Assembly: GCA_012518115.1 (NCBI GenBank)
Contig: JAAYTD010000022.1
Span: 1-51,527, forward strand
Origin: Ignavibacteria bacterium
GTDB lineage: Bacteria; Bacteroidota; Ignavibacteria; Kapaibacteriales; UBA2268
DNA: 51,527 nt
Reading direction: 5' to 3'
Of this stretch, positions 40,288-51,277 are shown piece by piece; the first letter of the stretch is position 1; every line of letters begins with the position of its first letter. The notes beneath the pieces were generated by a model. That model was given only the letters and a program-made list of their open reading frames with translations. It ran no database searches and was not told the DNA's origin. The position numbers and the translations under genes were made by a program.

Positions 40288-43200
40288 ATGAAACGATTTA
40301 TTCGTTTGTGTTTATTGACTGTGGTTTTGGGTGTGTTTGCACTGAATATTGGGCAAGCACAAAAACCTCAGAAATATGTTTCGGGAATTATCGGTGCCGA
40401 AGAGGTTATGGTATTCCTTAAAGATAACATATATGTCATAGACCAGGAACTTAATATTAAGGGAACTTTGATTATTGAGCCTGGTACTTTGATCCAGCTG
40501 TATGATAATGGTCGTATTATCGTAGCAGCTGGCGGTAGATTAATTGCGGATGGTTTTGCTCATGCAAAAAAAGCAGAGCCTGCAAATCCTAAAATTCTAT
40601 ATCCAGCTTCAGCAGGCGGATTAGAATATGCAGATTTACGTTATTTCCTCTATCCTTACTATTTAGGAAATTCACCTACAGCTCCTAAGACAGCTGGAAT
40701 TTCCAATGTAAAGAGCAGAGAAAGAACGGTACATCCGCTAAAAAATAATCACATATTTAATGTGGTTCTTGATGTAGCTAATAGAAGAATTGTCAATATT
40801 GCTGATCCTTACGATGCGAATTGGCCTACTGACAATATCAATGCAAGTGCATCAGGAGAATTTATTAGTTATTCTTATGTATCTAAAATAGGTGATGAAA
40901 ACCTAGTAATTGTTCCGTTTGAAACGGCAATTATGTTTTTAGCTGCAAGGTTAGATTTAGACCCAGCACTTAACCCTATTTTAAAGACTAGTCCTTGGAC
41001 AAGAGGAAACGGACAATCCGTAGATGTATTACCTGAAAAAATTACATTCAAAGGACAACCGCAAACTAACTTTTCACGTGAATGGGGACATATCGTTGTT
41101 ATGCCAGGCGCAAGAGCAGCTTTTTTCCGTAATTGTGCTTTTGAAAACTTCAAAAAAGATACTACGGTTGACAGAGTTGTATATTATAAGGATGAAAACT
41201 TAAATGAACTTCCTAATGCTTTAAACGCAGATGAATTAAAAGCGTTAAATAAAGTATTTTTGGAAATGTCAAACGGTGGTGGTGGTGCAATAACTACTTT
41301 CTCATCAAGAACATGGTTACTTGATTGCGAGTTCAAAAATAATTTTGCGCGTAATCGCGGTGGAGCTCTTCAAATTTTACAATCTCCAACAGATCACTAC
41401 TATGCAAACATGAGAATTGATGTAACAGATACTTTAGGTATGCCTCGTTACACTAACAATAAAAACTTGAAAGTTGTGGATCCAGATAGTGACTCTACTT
41501 CTGTAATGGCTCGCCATAGAGCTTATCCAGCTATTGATAATATTGATAGCAGAAACGCAGAGTGGTTCGGAAGTGATGTTGATAGAGTAGCATGGGATGA
41601 TGCACGTATAGCAGGTTTTTTAGGACGTTTTCGTAATTTAACTTTTGACAAAAACATGGTACGTGTTGCAGTTGTAGAACCTATGCAAGTAAATGGTAAA
41701 ACAATTGTACAAGACAACTTAGACAAATCACCTAAATTCCCATTGCCTTGGGGTAATAATGCTTATGGTGGAGCAGTTTATGTAGCTGGTCTTCCACATG
41801 AAGAATTTAGACAAGTTGAGTTTGGATTTGGTATTAATGACTCTATTAATATTGATGGCTACTATGTTAATCCTAACGGTTCAGGTGGTGTTGATAAAAT
41901 TAACTTTATTAATAACCAAGCAGTAAACTTACAAGATAGCAAAAGTACAAATGGTGCTAAAGGTGGTGCAATTTATGTAGGTTCAAATACTTCATTAATA
42001 GTTGCAGGTAACTTTGAAAATAATAGCACAGATGCAAAATTCTTAGTACACAAAGAATCTTCTTATGAAAACGGAACTAACTACTCATTAGGCGGTGCGA
42101 TTTATGCGAATAATTATTCCGCAGGTCGTCTCCAAGTAAGAGGTGGTGTAAATCGTGATAAGGTAACAAATTATACAGTATTTAAAAACAATAGAGCAGG
42201 TGCAGGTGGTGCGATCTATGTTGATAATAGTGCCGATGAAATTATGTCACCTGTAATTGGTGGAGATGATTATAAGGCTTATCATAATGATTTTGGATAC
42301 CGTATTAGATTTGAAGACAACCATGCTGTTGCTGCAGGTGGTGCAATCTATACAAAACGTAATATGAGAATCCAAGGTTCAGGTGGTATTCATAAAGATT
42401 ATATCTATAATCCTATTTATGCAGTGCAATTTGAAAATAATACTGCTTCTTTTGCAGGCGGTGCTTTGCATGTAGAAGTTCCTAATGCACAACATAATTT
42501 AGCTAGACCACACACAAGAGTAGTTAATATCATTAGAGCTGACTTTAATAATAATATAGTAGGTAAAAACGTAGATGAAAAATTAACAGGCGAAATACGT
42601 GGCGGTGGTGCTATCTATACTCTTTGGGCTGATTTGAACGTTGTTAAAGCTGTTCAAATAAATGAAAACAAAGTATATAATGGTAATGGTGGCGGTGTTG
42701 TTTGTGCAAATCCATTCTCTCCTAATAAGAGAATGTTCTTGACAGACCTCGATAGAGTTATCTATGCTCCAGCTGTTGACGCAGATGGCAAAAGACTTCC
42801 TTTAGGTGTTAAACCTGTAGCTGTTGGATACGTTTCCGTAAACGCTCCTTTTGTTTATGGTTCTAACTATCCAGAAGAAGTAGCAAACGAAGAAGGTATT
42901 AAAGAAGGTATCATTGCTTCAACAAGAATGCTTACAAGATTTACTAGTAATACTGCTACAATTAATGACAGTATAGCTAGCTATCAATTAGCTAACTTCG
43001 GTGCTACACAAGTTAGCAAAGGTTACGTTATGCCTGTGTCTGACTTTAATGACCAACATTGGTTTGATGCAGAAAATGGACTTTTAGCTGGAACTAGTGG
43101 TTATTTAGTGAAAGTAACTAAAGAAAACGGCGAATGGAAATGGGAAAATATTAATGCTGGTGACGATCATAGCTACACAGCAATGCACTTTACTTCACCT

Positions 43201-46200
43201 TTAACTGGATATTTAGCAGATAATTATGGAAATATAAAGAAAACAGATGATGGTGGCGCAACTTGGACAGAAGTATACACTACAAATGATGCTGTAGAAA
43301 GTATTAATGATATTAACTTTATCGGTTCTAACAAAGGTATAGCAGTTACTAAAAACGGCAACATTATTACAACTGATAACGGAACTGATTGGGTTAAATA
43401 TGCTAGCACACAAGTAGGCAATAATTTACGTGGTGCAGCTTGGGCAAGTAGTAGTGTTGGTTATGTCGTTGGTGATAAAGGTCTAGTGTTAAAGACAACT
43501 GATGGTGGTACAACTTGGAATTTACAAATAATACCTGGACTTACTACTGACTTAAATAGAGTTATATTTAAGAGTGCTAATGACGGCTATGCTATTGGAA
43601 AAGATGGTATATTGGCTGTTACAAATGACGGTGGTGCAAGTTGGGATATTTTAACAGGTCAAATTCCTGCAAGCGAAGAGTTGACAGCTATCCATTTCTA
43701 TGGACAACAATACGGCTATATCGCAAGCTCGACAGGCGAAATATATAAAACAGAAGACGGTGGTGCAAATTGGCAATCAATGGGTGTTGCTAATGGCAGA
43801 AGAATACTTTCTACTTACTTTGTAAATATGAATACAGGTTTTTCAACAGGTTATAATGCATCAGTTAAAAAGACAACAGATGCAGGTGAAACTTGGGAAA
43901 GTGTAATACCTGCTGATGCTGCTACTACAAGTGGAAGCCCACGCTTACATGCAAATATTTATACAATGCCTGAAAATGGTGTAGGACTTGGCGGTGCTTT
44001 ATTTATTATTGATGAACAAAAATTAGATAGAATCTATAGAACAGATAGTTTGAAGTTTAACCGTGTTAGAATTACAGATAACTTTGCTTTTACAGGCTCA
44101 GCTATCTATTCAGATAATTACGACCTTAAGCTTGTTATAAATCGTTCACTTATTGTTGGAAATAAAACAGATGATAGAAATGATATAGGTAGAGAACAAA
44201 ATGCAATCAATGGTCCATTTAATAGAGATCTAGCTTATAATGAGCAAAACTTAGCTTCAAGCGATTTAGTTGCTGCTACTATTTATGGAGAATTGCAAGG
44301 ACCTCTTCCTAACTCAATATTCTCAACTGCTGCTAACTCAATCTATAATAATAGTGCGAGATTCTTAATCAGATTACCTGATGCTCCTAATACAAAAGGT
44401 ATTATGGCAGGTCAAAACTTTGTTGGTTCAGGTGGTACAGATACTTTAAGAGGTAACTATTGGGGTAAAACAGAAGCTAATGTAATATTAAACGTATTAC
44501 ATAATATTTCTAATCATAGTGGAAGTGGATTGGTAAATTCTCAATTCGAAACTTTCTTTGTTGAATATGGCGATAATAACTACTTACCATATTATCATGT
44601 TCAAGATGCAACTGCTCCTATAGACTACCGTAAACAAGGTCCATTTGAATGGAATACAAGTGATTATGCTGGAGTTCGTGGAACTCAATATAACTACACT
44701 GCTATTGACTTAGATAATCAACCTAATGATGTAACAAAAGCAGCTGATCTAACAATTCCTGAAAAATATTTGTTCTCAGGTAGAATATATGACTTGTATG
44801 ATAAAGGTACAGATATTAAAACTGCAGATTATACAAAACGCAGAATGGTACCTATCGAAGATTTTGCAGTAGCAAATCCTGTGGTACTTAAAACTTATAT
44901 TGATGAAAATGACAATCGTACAGCGATTGAAAAGAAAACAAAATATGTTAAACGCTGGAAGAGAAATCCTGAGTTTGCTAATTCTATATTGCCAAATGGC
45001 AATCCTGAATTCCCTGAACTATTCGCTTTACAAGGCTTATGGAAACCAATGTATTCTAAAGAAACAGAAAAAGATAATATCCCAAGATACTATCATCCAT
45101 TGGCTATGCCATTGTATTTAGAAACACAAGCGGATCTAAGTGGCGATTATGTTAAATCGAACTGGGATTTGAAACATCAAACAGAAACAGTTTTCTTTAT
45201 TATCAATGAAACTACAACTGATTATATTAGAGTAACAATGAAGCAAGTACCTAATAAGAGTAATTCTGAAGTATGGGATAATGACCTATTTAGAGCTACT
45301 GTATTCTTTGTTCCTGATTCAACAAACCGTGGAGACGGACTTGCAAGAAGAAATAGAGAAAACTTACTTAACTTAGGTTCAAACGGTACTTTCCCATTCA
45401 ACTCTGATCCTGATGCAGGAGCAGGTGGTTCGGCTTCAGCTTCGTTGTTAAATAAACTAAGTCCAAGAGTTTCTGGTCTCGATAGCGCAGCACGTAATGA
45501 AGACTTTGCTGCTTTAACAGGTAGAAAATATTTTGCTCACTCAACTAATAATCCGCGAGATTATAGATTAGGTGGAATAGCTAATATTTATTCTAATAGA
45601 CCTGGAATGCCAGAAGATAATATCTTTGACGACGTAAAAGACAATAGCGAAAACACATACTTTGCAGGTGAAAGATTTGGTACTTTACCTGTGAATAAAG
45701 GTGATGTTATTCGTGTTGTATCTAGAAATGTATTATGGAAAGAAGGTGTTGAAAAAGCTTACGACGGCGGTTTAGTATTTATTATTACAGACGGTCCAGA
45801 ACCTCCAGTATTTACAGGAGATATAGTTACTTTAAGAACAGATTCATTAAATCCTTATATGAAAGGACGTGATGGCTCGTTCCCACCTATCTATAATAAA
45901 ATTAGACCTGATTTGACAGGTGCAATCCATGATACTGCAGTTTATAAACCTGAACTATTGAACAAAGTTTTTGTTCAAACTAACAGAACTTATCCTGTAG
46001 CAACAGGTACTTATTCTGACTCAAGATTACCTGATAATGTTCGTGGTACAGACAGTATCTTAACAATAACAGCTATAGATAGAAACTATTTCTATGATCC
46101 TAGAGTTGAGTTCTATAAAGACAAATATACAGATCTTACTTATACTTGGCATGTTGGAGATAATTCAGGATTGAAATATTGGTTAATGGCAGATACTATA

Positions 46201-48804
46201 AAAGCAGATCAACCTGTGAGAGATCTTGCAAGAGGTTATGTTGTTTTGAAAGGACAACCATTAAATCCTTATATAGTTCCTGGTGGCGAATCTGTAAAAG
46301 TTTCCGCTTTCAACTATCCTCCAGGTGTTTTAATGATAGATTCATTGAAAGCTGCTGGATTTACTGAAGATGTAATTTCAAGATATTATCAGACATTCCC
46401 TAAATATTTCAATACTCCGTTATATTTTGGAAATAATACTGATAATCCAACAGGTGAAGTGTTAGCAAGATTCTTGCAACAAGATACTCTTGGATTTGGA
46501 ATAAATACTTTCAGAAGTGTTGCAGATGATATTTATATCTTTGTAATGGATAGCGTTCCTCATTTTATAGCTTATGATGAAACAGGTGGAGCAACTCCAA
46601 GTACGTTCTATATTAAAGAAGACTTCCACAAAAATACAACTGTGGATGTACCTTATACTTGGACACACTTCCAAGCTGGTATTAACAGAGAAGGTAAAAT
46701 CAGAGTAAACTTGACTGATAAACTTAGAATGAGAATTGATGTTAATACAGATGACGAATTACAAGATGCAACAGCTGAAGAAAAAGGCTGGGACTTCCGC
46801 TATGGACGTACTGCTTACTCATTTGCTAATATAGCTAATAATGGTGGCGAAATAGTTATTGTTGATACCTTGTATAATAAAACAGGTGTAGATATTATCT
46901 CGCAATTAAAACCAATTTGGATGGATCCAGAATACTTTATGAGCTATGATGATCCAACAGTTGCAGATGATGATTTAGTAGACTTCCAATCAAGAGGACA
47001 AATAAACATAAGAATTGATAGACAAGAAGCTCTTGATCTGTTGAGATATCCTGTTCTTAATAGTCCTGATAGAGAAGTTTATAATACAGACACTGTATTT
47101 GCTTTAGTTGCAAATGACGGACATGGAGGTGTTTCTACAAAAATATATGACTTGTATATCAACTTCCAACCGACAATTATAACTGAAACATTACCAGATG
47201 CTACAGAAAACATAGAATATAATCCAAGTCTATTAGATACTGTAAATGCAAGAATAACTGTGTATGATGCAAATCCTAATCAAAAACATGAGTTTGAATT
47301 GCTTTATGAAGGTGTTCCTGTTGCATTAAATGAAGGTTCTGATATATTATATATCGATCCATTCTTTAAAGATGAAATGACAGAAATAGATTTAACGCCT
47401 TTGAAAACAACACCGACTTGGTTGAAAATTAATAAAGAAAGTGGTATCTTATACGGTACTCCAGATTTATTGAAAGATTTGAAGAACAACAAAGTTAATG
47501 CTACTGTTTTAGTAAAAGATGAAGACGGATTGTTTGCAATTAAAACTTTTGAAATAACAGTTAATCCTGTAAATAATCCTCCGAAAATTGCTATATCACC
47601 TATACTTGATTGTCTTGTTTCAGGACAAGAAATTAGTGAAGATGTAGTTGTTTATGACAGAGACTTACTAAGAGATGCAGATGCAAATAAATTAGAAAAA
47701 TTAACATTGACAGTAGAATATCCGTCAGCATTATCAATAGAACCTGCTGAAATAAACGGACCTTTGACAGAAGATTCTGTTGTTGTAAAATTAGTAAGCA
47801 ACGGTCCATTTGTTTTTGATCCTGCAGATGTTATTGATGGTAGAATTGATGTTGCTATAAAAGTTGTTGACAGAGCAGGTCTTAGTGAAACTTTAGTATT
47901 TAAGATTAGAGTTTCCGACGAAGTTGATTTCTTATCAGATGTTACAGTTATAAACTCAAGAAATTCTCAAAAAGTATTATCTTGGGGTACAGGTAGAAAT
48001 GCAACTACAGGTGACGGACTTGACGGACAAAATGTTGGTATTTTAGATGAGAACTACTGTGAGATAGAAATTCCTCATATTCCACCAAAAGATGTTTTTG
48101 ACGCTCGTTGGTCTATAACTTATACTAATGGTACTTATAGAAATATTTTCCCAACAGCTAAAGCAGGTACAGAAGCCGTTCTACATAGATATAAAGGAAC
48201 GTTCCAACCAGGTGGTGTTACAGGACAAACTTCAGCGTTCTATCCTGTTAAATTGAGATGGGATCCAAAAACTGTTCCGGCAATAGGTACCCAAGGTAAT
48301 CCTCAAGGTTCAACTTGGAAGATTATTGACGGTGGTACTAACGGTAATTACTTTACAGTTAATATGAACGATGTTACAAAACGTAATGTAAGTTCAGTTG
48401 CTAAATTCCAAGAAAATGCCGATGGAACAGTTGAAATTATCATTACTGATACTAGAATTACTTCATTCCATATCACACACGATTGGTATTCAGGTATCAA
48501 CATTGATAATGGTATTGAATCTACTTCTATTACATCAATTTCACCTAATCCGGTGGGATTAAACCAAGACAAAGTAAATATATCATTTGAAGTTGAAAAA
48601 GCAGGAAATGTATATATTGAAGTGTTTAATGAATTAGGTGAAAAAGTAGCTACAGTTGTTGATGAATACTTTAACGCAGGACGTTACGATGTTACATTTA
48701 CATTGAGAGACTTAAAAGGTTCGAAACTTTCAAGTGGTGCATATAGTGTAAGATTAACATCAGGTATGACTACAAGCCCAGCACAACTAAGAGTGTTAAA
48801 CTAA
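40288..48804 (+). CDS. Giant T9SS-secreted adhesin-like protein
   Basis: A 2838-residue surface or secreted protein. GGAGG 4 bases before the ATG is one of the best Shine-Dalgarno sites in the window. Signal peptide about 1-24 (ending GQA). From residue 40 a right-handed beta-helix begins (LNIKGTLIIEPGTLIQLYDN), with GGA(I/V/L) repeats like polymorphic outer-membrane proteins at about 325-805 (FKNNRAGAGGAIYVDN, FEDNHAVAAGGAIYTKR, FENNTASFAGGALHVE). A Ycf48/BNR-type propeller lies at about 915-1212 (KTDDGGATWTEVY, KTTDGGTTWNLQI, KTEDGGANWQSM), after which the helix resumes (GVGLGGALFII, FNRVRITDNFAFTGSAIYSD). About 1400-2280 is unassigned beta-rich sequence. About 2300-2430 is cadherin/He_PIG-like (LKINKESGILYGTPDLLKDL). 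The T9SS sorting domain starts at about 2750 (SISPNPVGLNQDKVNISFEV). Confidence 0.9.
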   Translation: MKRFIRLCLLTVVLGVFALNIGQAQKPQKYVSGIIGAEEVMVFLKDNIYVIDQELNIKGTLIIEPGTLIQLYDNGRIIVAAGGRLIADGFAHAKKAEPANPKILYPASAGGLEYADLRYFLYPYYLGNSPTAPKTAGISNVKSRERTVHPLKNNHIFNVVLDVANRRIVNIADPYDANWPTDNINASASGEFISYSYVSKIGDENLVIVPFETAIMFLAARLDLDPALNPILKTSPWTRGNGQSVDVLPEKITFKGQPQTNFSREWGHIVVMPGARAAFFRNCAFENFKKDTTVDRVVYYKDENLNELPNALNADELKALNKVFLEMSNGGGGAITTFSSRTWLLDCEFKNNFARNRGGALQILQSPTDHYYANMRIDVTDTLGMPRYTNNKNLKVVDPDSDSTSVMARHRAYPAIDNIDSRNAEWFGSDVDRVAWDDARIAGFLGRFRNLTFDKNMVRVAVVEPMQVNGKTIVQDNLDKSPKFPLPWGNNAYGGAVYVAGLPHEEFRQVEFGFGINDSINIDGYYVNPNGSGGVDKINFINNQAVNLQDSKSTNGAKGGAIYVGSNTSLIVAGNFENNSTDAKFLVHKESSYENGTNYSLGGAIYANNYSAGRLQVRGGVNRDKVTNYTVFKNNRAGAGGAIYVDNSADEIMSPVIGGDDYKAYHNDFGYRIRFEDNHAVAAGGAIYTKRNMRIQGSGGIHKDYIYNPIYAVQFENNTASFAGGALHVEVPNAQHNLARPHTRVVNIIRADFNNNIVGKNVDEKLTGEIRGGGAIYTLWADLNVVKAVQINENKVYNGNGGGVVCANPFSPNKRMFLTDLDRVIYAPAVDADGKRLPLGVKPVAVGYVSVNAPFVYGSNYPEEVANEEGIKEGIIASTRMLTRFTSNTATINDSIASYQLANFGATQVSKGYVMPVSDFNDQHWFDAENGLLAGTSGYLVKVTKENGEWKWENINAGDDHSYTAMHFTSPLTGYLADNYGNIKKTDDGGATWTEVYTTNDAVESINDINFIGSNKGIAVTKNGNIITTDNGTDWVKYASTQVGNNLRGAAWASSSVGYVVGDKGLVLKTTDGGTTWNLQIIPGLTTDLNRVIFKSANDGYAIGKDGILAVTNDGGASWDILTGQIPASEELTAIHFYGQQYGYIASSTGEIYKTEDGGANWQSMGVANGRRILSTYFVNMNTGFSTGYNASVKKTTDAGETWESVIPADAATTSGSPRLHANIYTMPENGVGLGGALFIIDEQKLDRIYRTDSLKFNRVRITDNFAFTGSAIYSDNYDLKLVINRSLIVGNKTDDRNDIGREQNAINGPFNRDLAYNEQNLASSDLVAATIYGELQGPLPNSIFSTAANSIYNNSARFLIRLPDAPNTKGIMAGQNFVGSGGTDTLRGNYWGKTEANVILNVLHNISNHSGSGLVNSQFETFFVEYGDNNYLPYYHVQDATAPIDYRKQGPFEWNTSDYAGVRGTQYNYTAIDLDNQPNDVTKAADLTIPEKYLFSGRIYDLYDKGTDIKTADYTKRRMVPIEDFAVANPVVLKTYIDENDNRTAIEKKTKYVKRWKRNPEFANSILPNGNPEFPELFALQGLWKPMYSKETEKDNIPRYYHPLAMPLYLETQADLSGDYVKSNWDLKHQTETVFFIINETTTDYIRVTMKQVPNKSNSEVWDNDLFRATVFFVPDSTNRGDGLARRNRENLLNLGSNGTFPFNSDPDAGAGGSASASLLNKLSPRVSGLDSAARNEDFAALTGRKYFAHSTNNPRDYRLGGIANIYSNRPGMPEDNIFDDVKDNSENTYFAGERFGTLPVNKGDVIRVVSRNVLWKEGVEKAYDGGLVFIITDGPEPPVFTGDIVTLRTDSLNPYMKGRDGSFPPIYNKIRPDLTGAIHDTAVYKPELLNKVFVQTNRTYPVATGTYSDSRLPDNVRGTDSILTITAIDRNYFYDPRVEFYKDKYTDLTYTWHVGDNSGLKYWLMADTIKADQPVRDLARGYVVLKGQPLNPYIVPGGESVKVSAFNYPPGVLMIDSLKAAGFTEDVISRYYQTFPKYFNTPLYFGNNTDNPTGEVLARFLQQDTLGFGINTFRSVADDIYIFVMDSVPHFIAYDETGGATPSTFYIKEDFHKNTTVDVPYTWTHFQAGINREGKIRVNLTDKLRMRIDVNTDDELQDATAEEKGWDFRYGRTAYSFANIANNGGEIVIVDTLYNKTGVDIISQLKPIWMDPEYFMSYDDPTVADDDLVDFQSRGQINIRIDRQEALDLLRYPVLNSPDREVYNTDTVFALVANDGHGGVSTKIYDLYINFQPTIITETLPDATENIEYNPSLLDTVNARITVYDANPNQKHEFELLYEGVPVALNEGSDILYIDPFFKDEMTEIDLTPLKTTPTWLKINKESGILYGTPDLLKDLKNNKVNATVLVKDEDGLFAIKTFEITVNPVNNPPKIAISPILDCLVSGQEISEDVVVYDRDLLRDADANKLEKLTLTVEYPSALSIEPAEINGPLTEDSVVVKLVSNGPFVFDPADVIDGRIDVAIKVVDRAGLSETLVFKIRVSDEVDFLSDVTVINSRNSQKVLSWGTGRNATTGDGLDGQNVGILDENYCEIEIPHIPPKDVFDARWSITYTNGTYRNIFPTAKAGTEAVLHRYKGTFQPGGVTGQTSAFYPVKLRWDPKTVPAIGTQGNPQGSTWKIIDGGTNGNYFTVNMNDVTKRNVSSVAKFQENADGTVEIIITDTRITSFHITHDWYSGINIDNGIESTSITSISPNPVGLNQDKVNISFEVEKAGNVYIEVFNELGEKVATVVDEYFNAGRYDVTFTLRDLKGSKLSSGAYSVRLTSGMTTSPAQLRVLN

Positions 48805-48817
48805 TTTTAATTTTGAT

Positions 48818-48845
48818 AACCGGCACTGATAAAAAGGTGCCGGTT
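48818..48845 (+). terminator. Hairpin between the two large T9SS genes
   Basis: Perfect 9-bp stem AACCGGCAC/GTGCCGGTT with a 10-base loop, 13 bases after the stop. Only AATAATG follows, so it may stabilise the 3' end or pause transcription instead of ending it. Confidence 0.5.
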
Positions 48846-48889
48846 AATAATGAGAAAAATATTTTATTATAAAAATGGAGAAATTCGTA

Positions 48890-51262
48890 ATGAAGAAAAA
48901 ATTCTTTCCTATACTAGGTGTTGCTGTACTTGTTTGTTCGCTTTTTACAGGACAACATATTAACGCCCAGATATATGGACAATTTGAAACAATAGATAGA
49001 TACAACTATCCGGGGACATTTAATATCCCTGCTTCGGAAAAAACAGCTATCCCCGAAGATAAATTTGTTTTGCCACCAAATAATCAGCCTGATATAGAAT
49101 TAAATGACGGTTATTATGAGTTACCACTTGGATTTACTTATAGATATAATGGGGCAGACTATGATAAAGTTTGGATATCCATTAATGGTTTTCTGACTTT
49201 TGATCAACCGCCTTCACTTGTTGAAATATCTAGGGATCCAACTGGATTGTTTCGCATAGATAACTCTACACCAAACAATGTAGTAGCGCCTTTCTGGGGT
49301 GACCATAAATATCGCGAAAAAGGTGCTATAAAAAATGGATTTGCTGAAACTACTATTAGTTATAAACCTGGTACTTATGAGATAGAAGACCCACTAGATC
49401 CAAGTGGACAAACTATCATTACTCGCAAAACAATGTTGATTGAATGGAAAAATTTGAACGTTTGTTATAACAATACTACAGAGGTAGATCCTGTAACTAA
49501 TGAACTTATACCTTTAAAAGGCAATGTGTATTCTTTCCAGGTTATTATATACCAAGGTGCAAATGATATCGATTCTAAACAAGGCGATATAGAATTTAGA
49601 TATGGTGAGTTCGGACCATTGCAAGAGCAAATAGCAGTTGATCCTGGTTTGAAAGCAGGTAATGCTCCAGCTGCTATTGGTTTTAAAGGAGCAGGATTTG
49701 GGTTAGGTAATAAAGCTGACTTCTTTAATGCTATTTATAATGGTGGTGAAGAACCTATTGATAGAAACTCACAAATGGTTTCAACAAAATTGTCTACAAT
49801 GAAACCGACTTCAGGAGATCCTAAATTGTCAGTAAGAGCATACGCTATATTTTCAATGAACGAAGCTGAACGTTGGGGTGATGGAGATGCTGACATGTCA
49901 AAAGCTCCGGGTGGAAGACACTTTAAAGTGAAAAACCTACAAAACATGTATGTTAATATCAATGATGCAAGAATAATAATGAAGTCCTTGGTTACTGGAA
50001 ACAAATTAGATTCAGCATATGGAAATGCTGCTTATCATGCTGATGTTCATCATGATGGAAGATATTATTATTTAGTTAAAAGGAATATGAACAATGCTAT
50101 GACCATTGTTACTGAAGGATATCAAGCAAGTGATATTAATGGTCCTATCTTTGATGATAATGGCCATCCTGTTATGAGTAAGGATACTTTCTTTATTAAA
50201 GCTGCAAAAGAAATCGGCGGTTTCGGCTTTTTGCCTTACTATGGACAAAATGATAATACTATGACAATTACTTTCCCAGGTGAAAATATACAAGGAGGTA
50301 CTATTACTATTCTTGATGCTGACAAACCTGAAAGTGATTATAAATTCTTAGTAGCAAGAATAAAAGATACAGACATACAATATGTAGAAGTAGATACTGT
50401 TTCTAATAGACTTAATATGGAAATTTCTTTGAAAAAAAGAGTTAATTGGCGCAATCAGAATATTACAGAAGAATTGCCTGTATTATTAACAAATTATCGC
50501 AAAGAATTACTATGGGAAGCTGATGAACAAGATGCTGCACTTATTATTAGCTATTTAGGTGCTAAAATTCCTCAATTACCTTGGATATATGATAATGTAT
50601 TTCATATAAAAGGAAAGATTGGTGCTGATGTAGCAAAAGCAGCAACTAATATCAAATTTGATAATATCGTTGTAACGGGAGTTAATACTTATAAAGTTCC
50701 TGTTTATATAAATGGAGTTGCTGATGGACCTATGTCAGCGAAATTTAAATTGAATAGCGATATCATTAATTTTGAATCTGCTGATCCCGATGTTTTTGTA
50801 GATTTCTCAAATGATACTAGAATCGCTGTTATTGCAGCTAGTGGTTCTTTTGATGAAAATTCTCCAATAGCTTATTTGACAATTTCTACCGATAATGATC
50901 AAATTTTAGCAAATGAAGTTAGATTTGATGGAAACAATGTTTCTAATGTGAAAAAACAATTGAAAACTAACTTAGCAGTTGCTGATTTTGATGTGTTAGC
51001 TCAAAACACACCAAATCCAGTTGTTAATTCTACTAACTTTACACTTAATATCCTTGAAGAAGGAAATTATTCGCTCGTAGTAGTTGATGTTTTCGGAAAT
51101 ATTGTTAAAACTATTGTTGATGCAAATATGAATCCAGGTACTTTCTCTTATACTTGGGATTGTAAAAATGAGAACGGTGAAAAAGTTGCTAATGGAACTT
51201 ATATTTATCGTTTGATTGGAAATGGACATACTCTAACAAAAAGTTTAGTTATTGCTAAATAA
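48890..51262 (+). CDS. T9SS-secreted multidomain surface protein
   Basis: A 790-residue protein. The ATG at 48890 is chosen over one at 48875 because GGAG lies 9 bases before it and it opens directly on the signal peptide MKKKFFPILGVAVLVCSLF (cleavage near INA/QIYG). Residues about 70-140 match a domain common in T9SS proteins: LPLGFTYRYNGADYDKVWIS, INGFLTFD, NNVVAPFWGD. At about 350-395 a dockerin-like piece appears (NINDARIIMKSLVTG and ADVHHDGRYYY), and at about 589-687 a cohesin-like beta-sandwich (YKVPVYINGVADGPMSAKFK, IAVIAASGSFDENSPIAYLT); both by pattern only. The C-terminus, from about 705, is a FlgD-like/T9SS domain (QNTPNPVVNSTNFTLNI, GEKVANGTYIYRLIGN). It is probably co-transcribed with the giant gene upstream. 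Confidence 0.87.
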   Translation: MKKKFFPILGVAVLVCSLFTGQHINAQIYGQFETIDRYNYPGTFNIPASEKTAIPEDKFVLPPNNQPDIELNDGYYELPLGFTYRYNGADYDKVWISINGFLTFDQPPSLVEISRDPTGLFRIDNSTPNNVVAPFWGDHKYREKGAIKNGFAETTISYKPGTYEIEDPLDPSGQTIITRKTMLIEWKNLNVCYNNTTEVDPVTNELIPLKGNVYSFQVIIYQGANDIDSKQGDIEFRYGEFGPLQEQIAVDPGLKAGNAPAAIGFKGAGFGLGNKADFFNAIYNGGEEPIDRNSQMVSTKLSTMKPTSGDPKLSVRAYAIFSMNEAERWGDGDADMSKAPGGRHFKVKNLQNMYVNINDARIIMKSLVTGNKLDSAYGNAAYHADVHHDGRYYYLVKRNMNNAMTIVTEGYQASDINGPIFDDNGHPVMSKDTFFIKAAKEIGGFGFLPYYGQNDNTMTITFPGENIQGGTITILDADKPESDYKFLVARIKDTDIQYVEVDTVSNRLNMEISLKKRVNWRNQNITEELPVLLTNYRKELLWEADEQDAALIISYLGAKIPQLPWIYDNVFHIKGKIGADVAKAATNIKFDNIVVTGVNTYKVPVYINGVADGPMSAKFKLNSDIINFESADPDVFVDFSNDTRIAVIAASGSFDENSPIAYLTISTDNDQILANEVRFDGNNVSNVKKQLKTNLAVADFDVLAQNTPNPVVNSTNFTLNILEEGNYSLVVVDVFGNIVKTIVDANMNPGTFSYTWDCKNENGEKVANGTYIYRLIGNGHTLTKSLVIAK

Positions 51263-51277
51263 TAATTTATCTTTTTA

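Noticed and set aside
41270-42720. Possible tandem DNA repeat encoding GGAI motifs
   Set aside because: The motifs recur in the protein with varied spacing and codons, so this is protein-level repetition and not a DNA tandem array.
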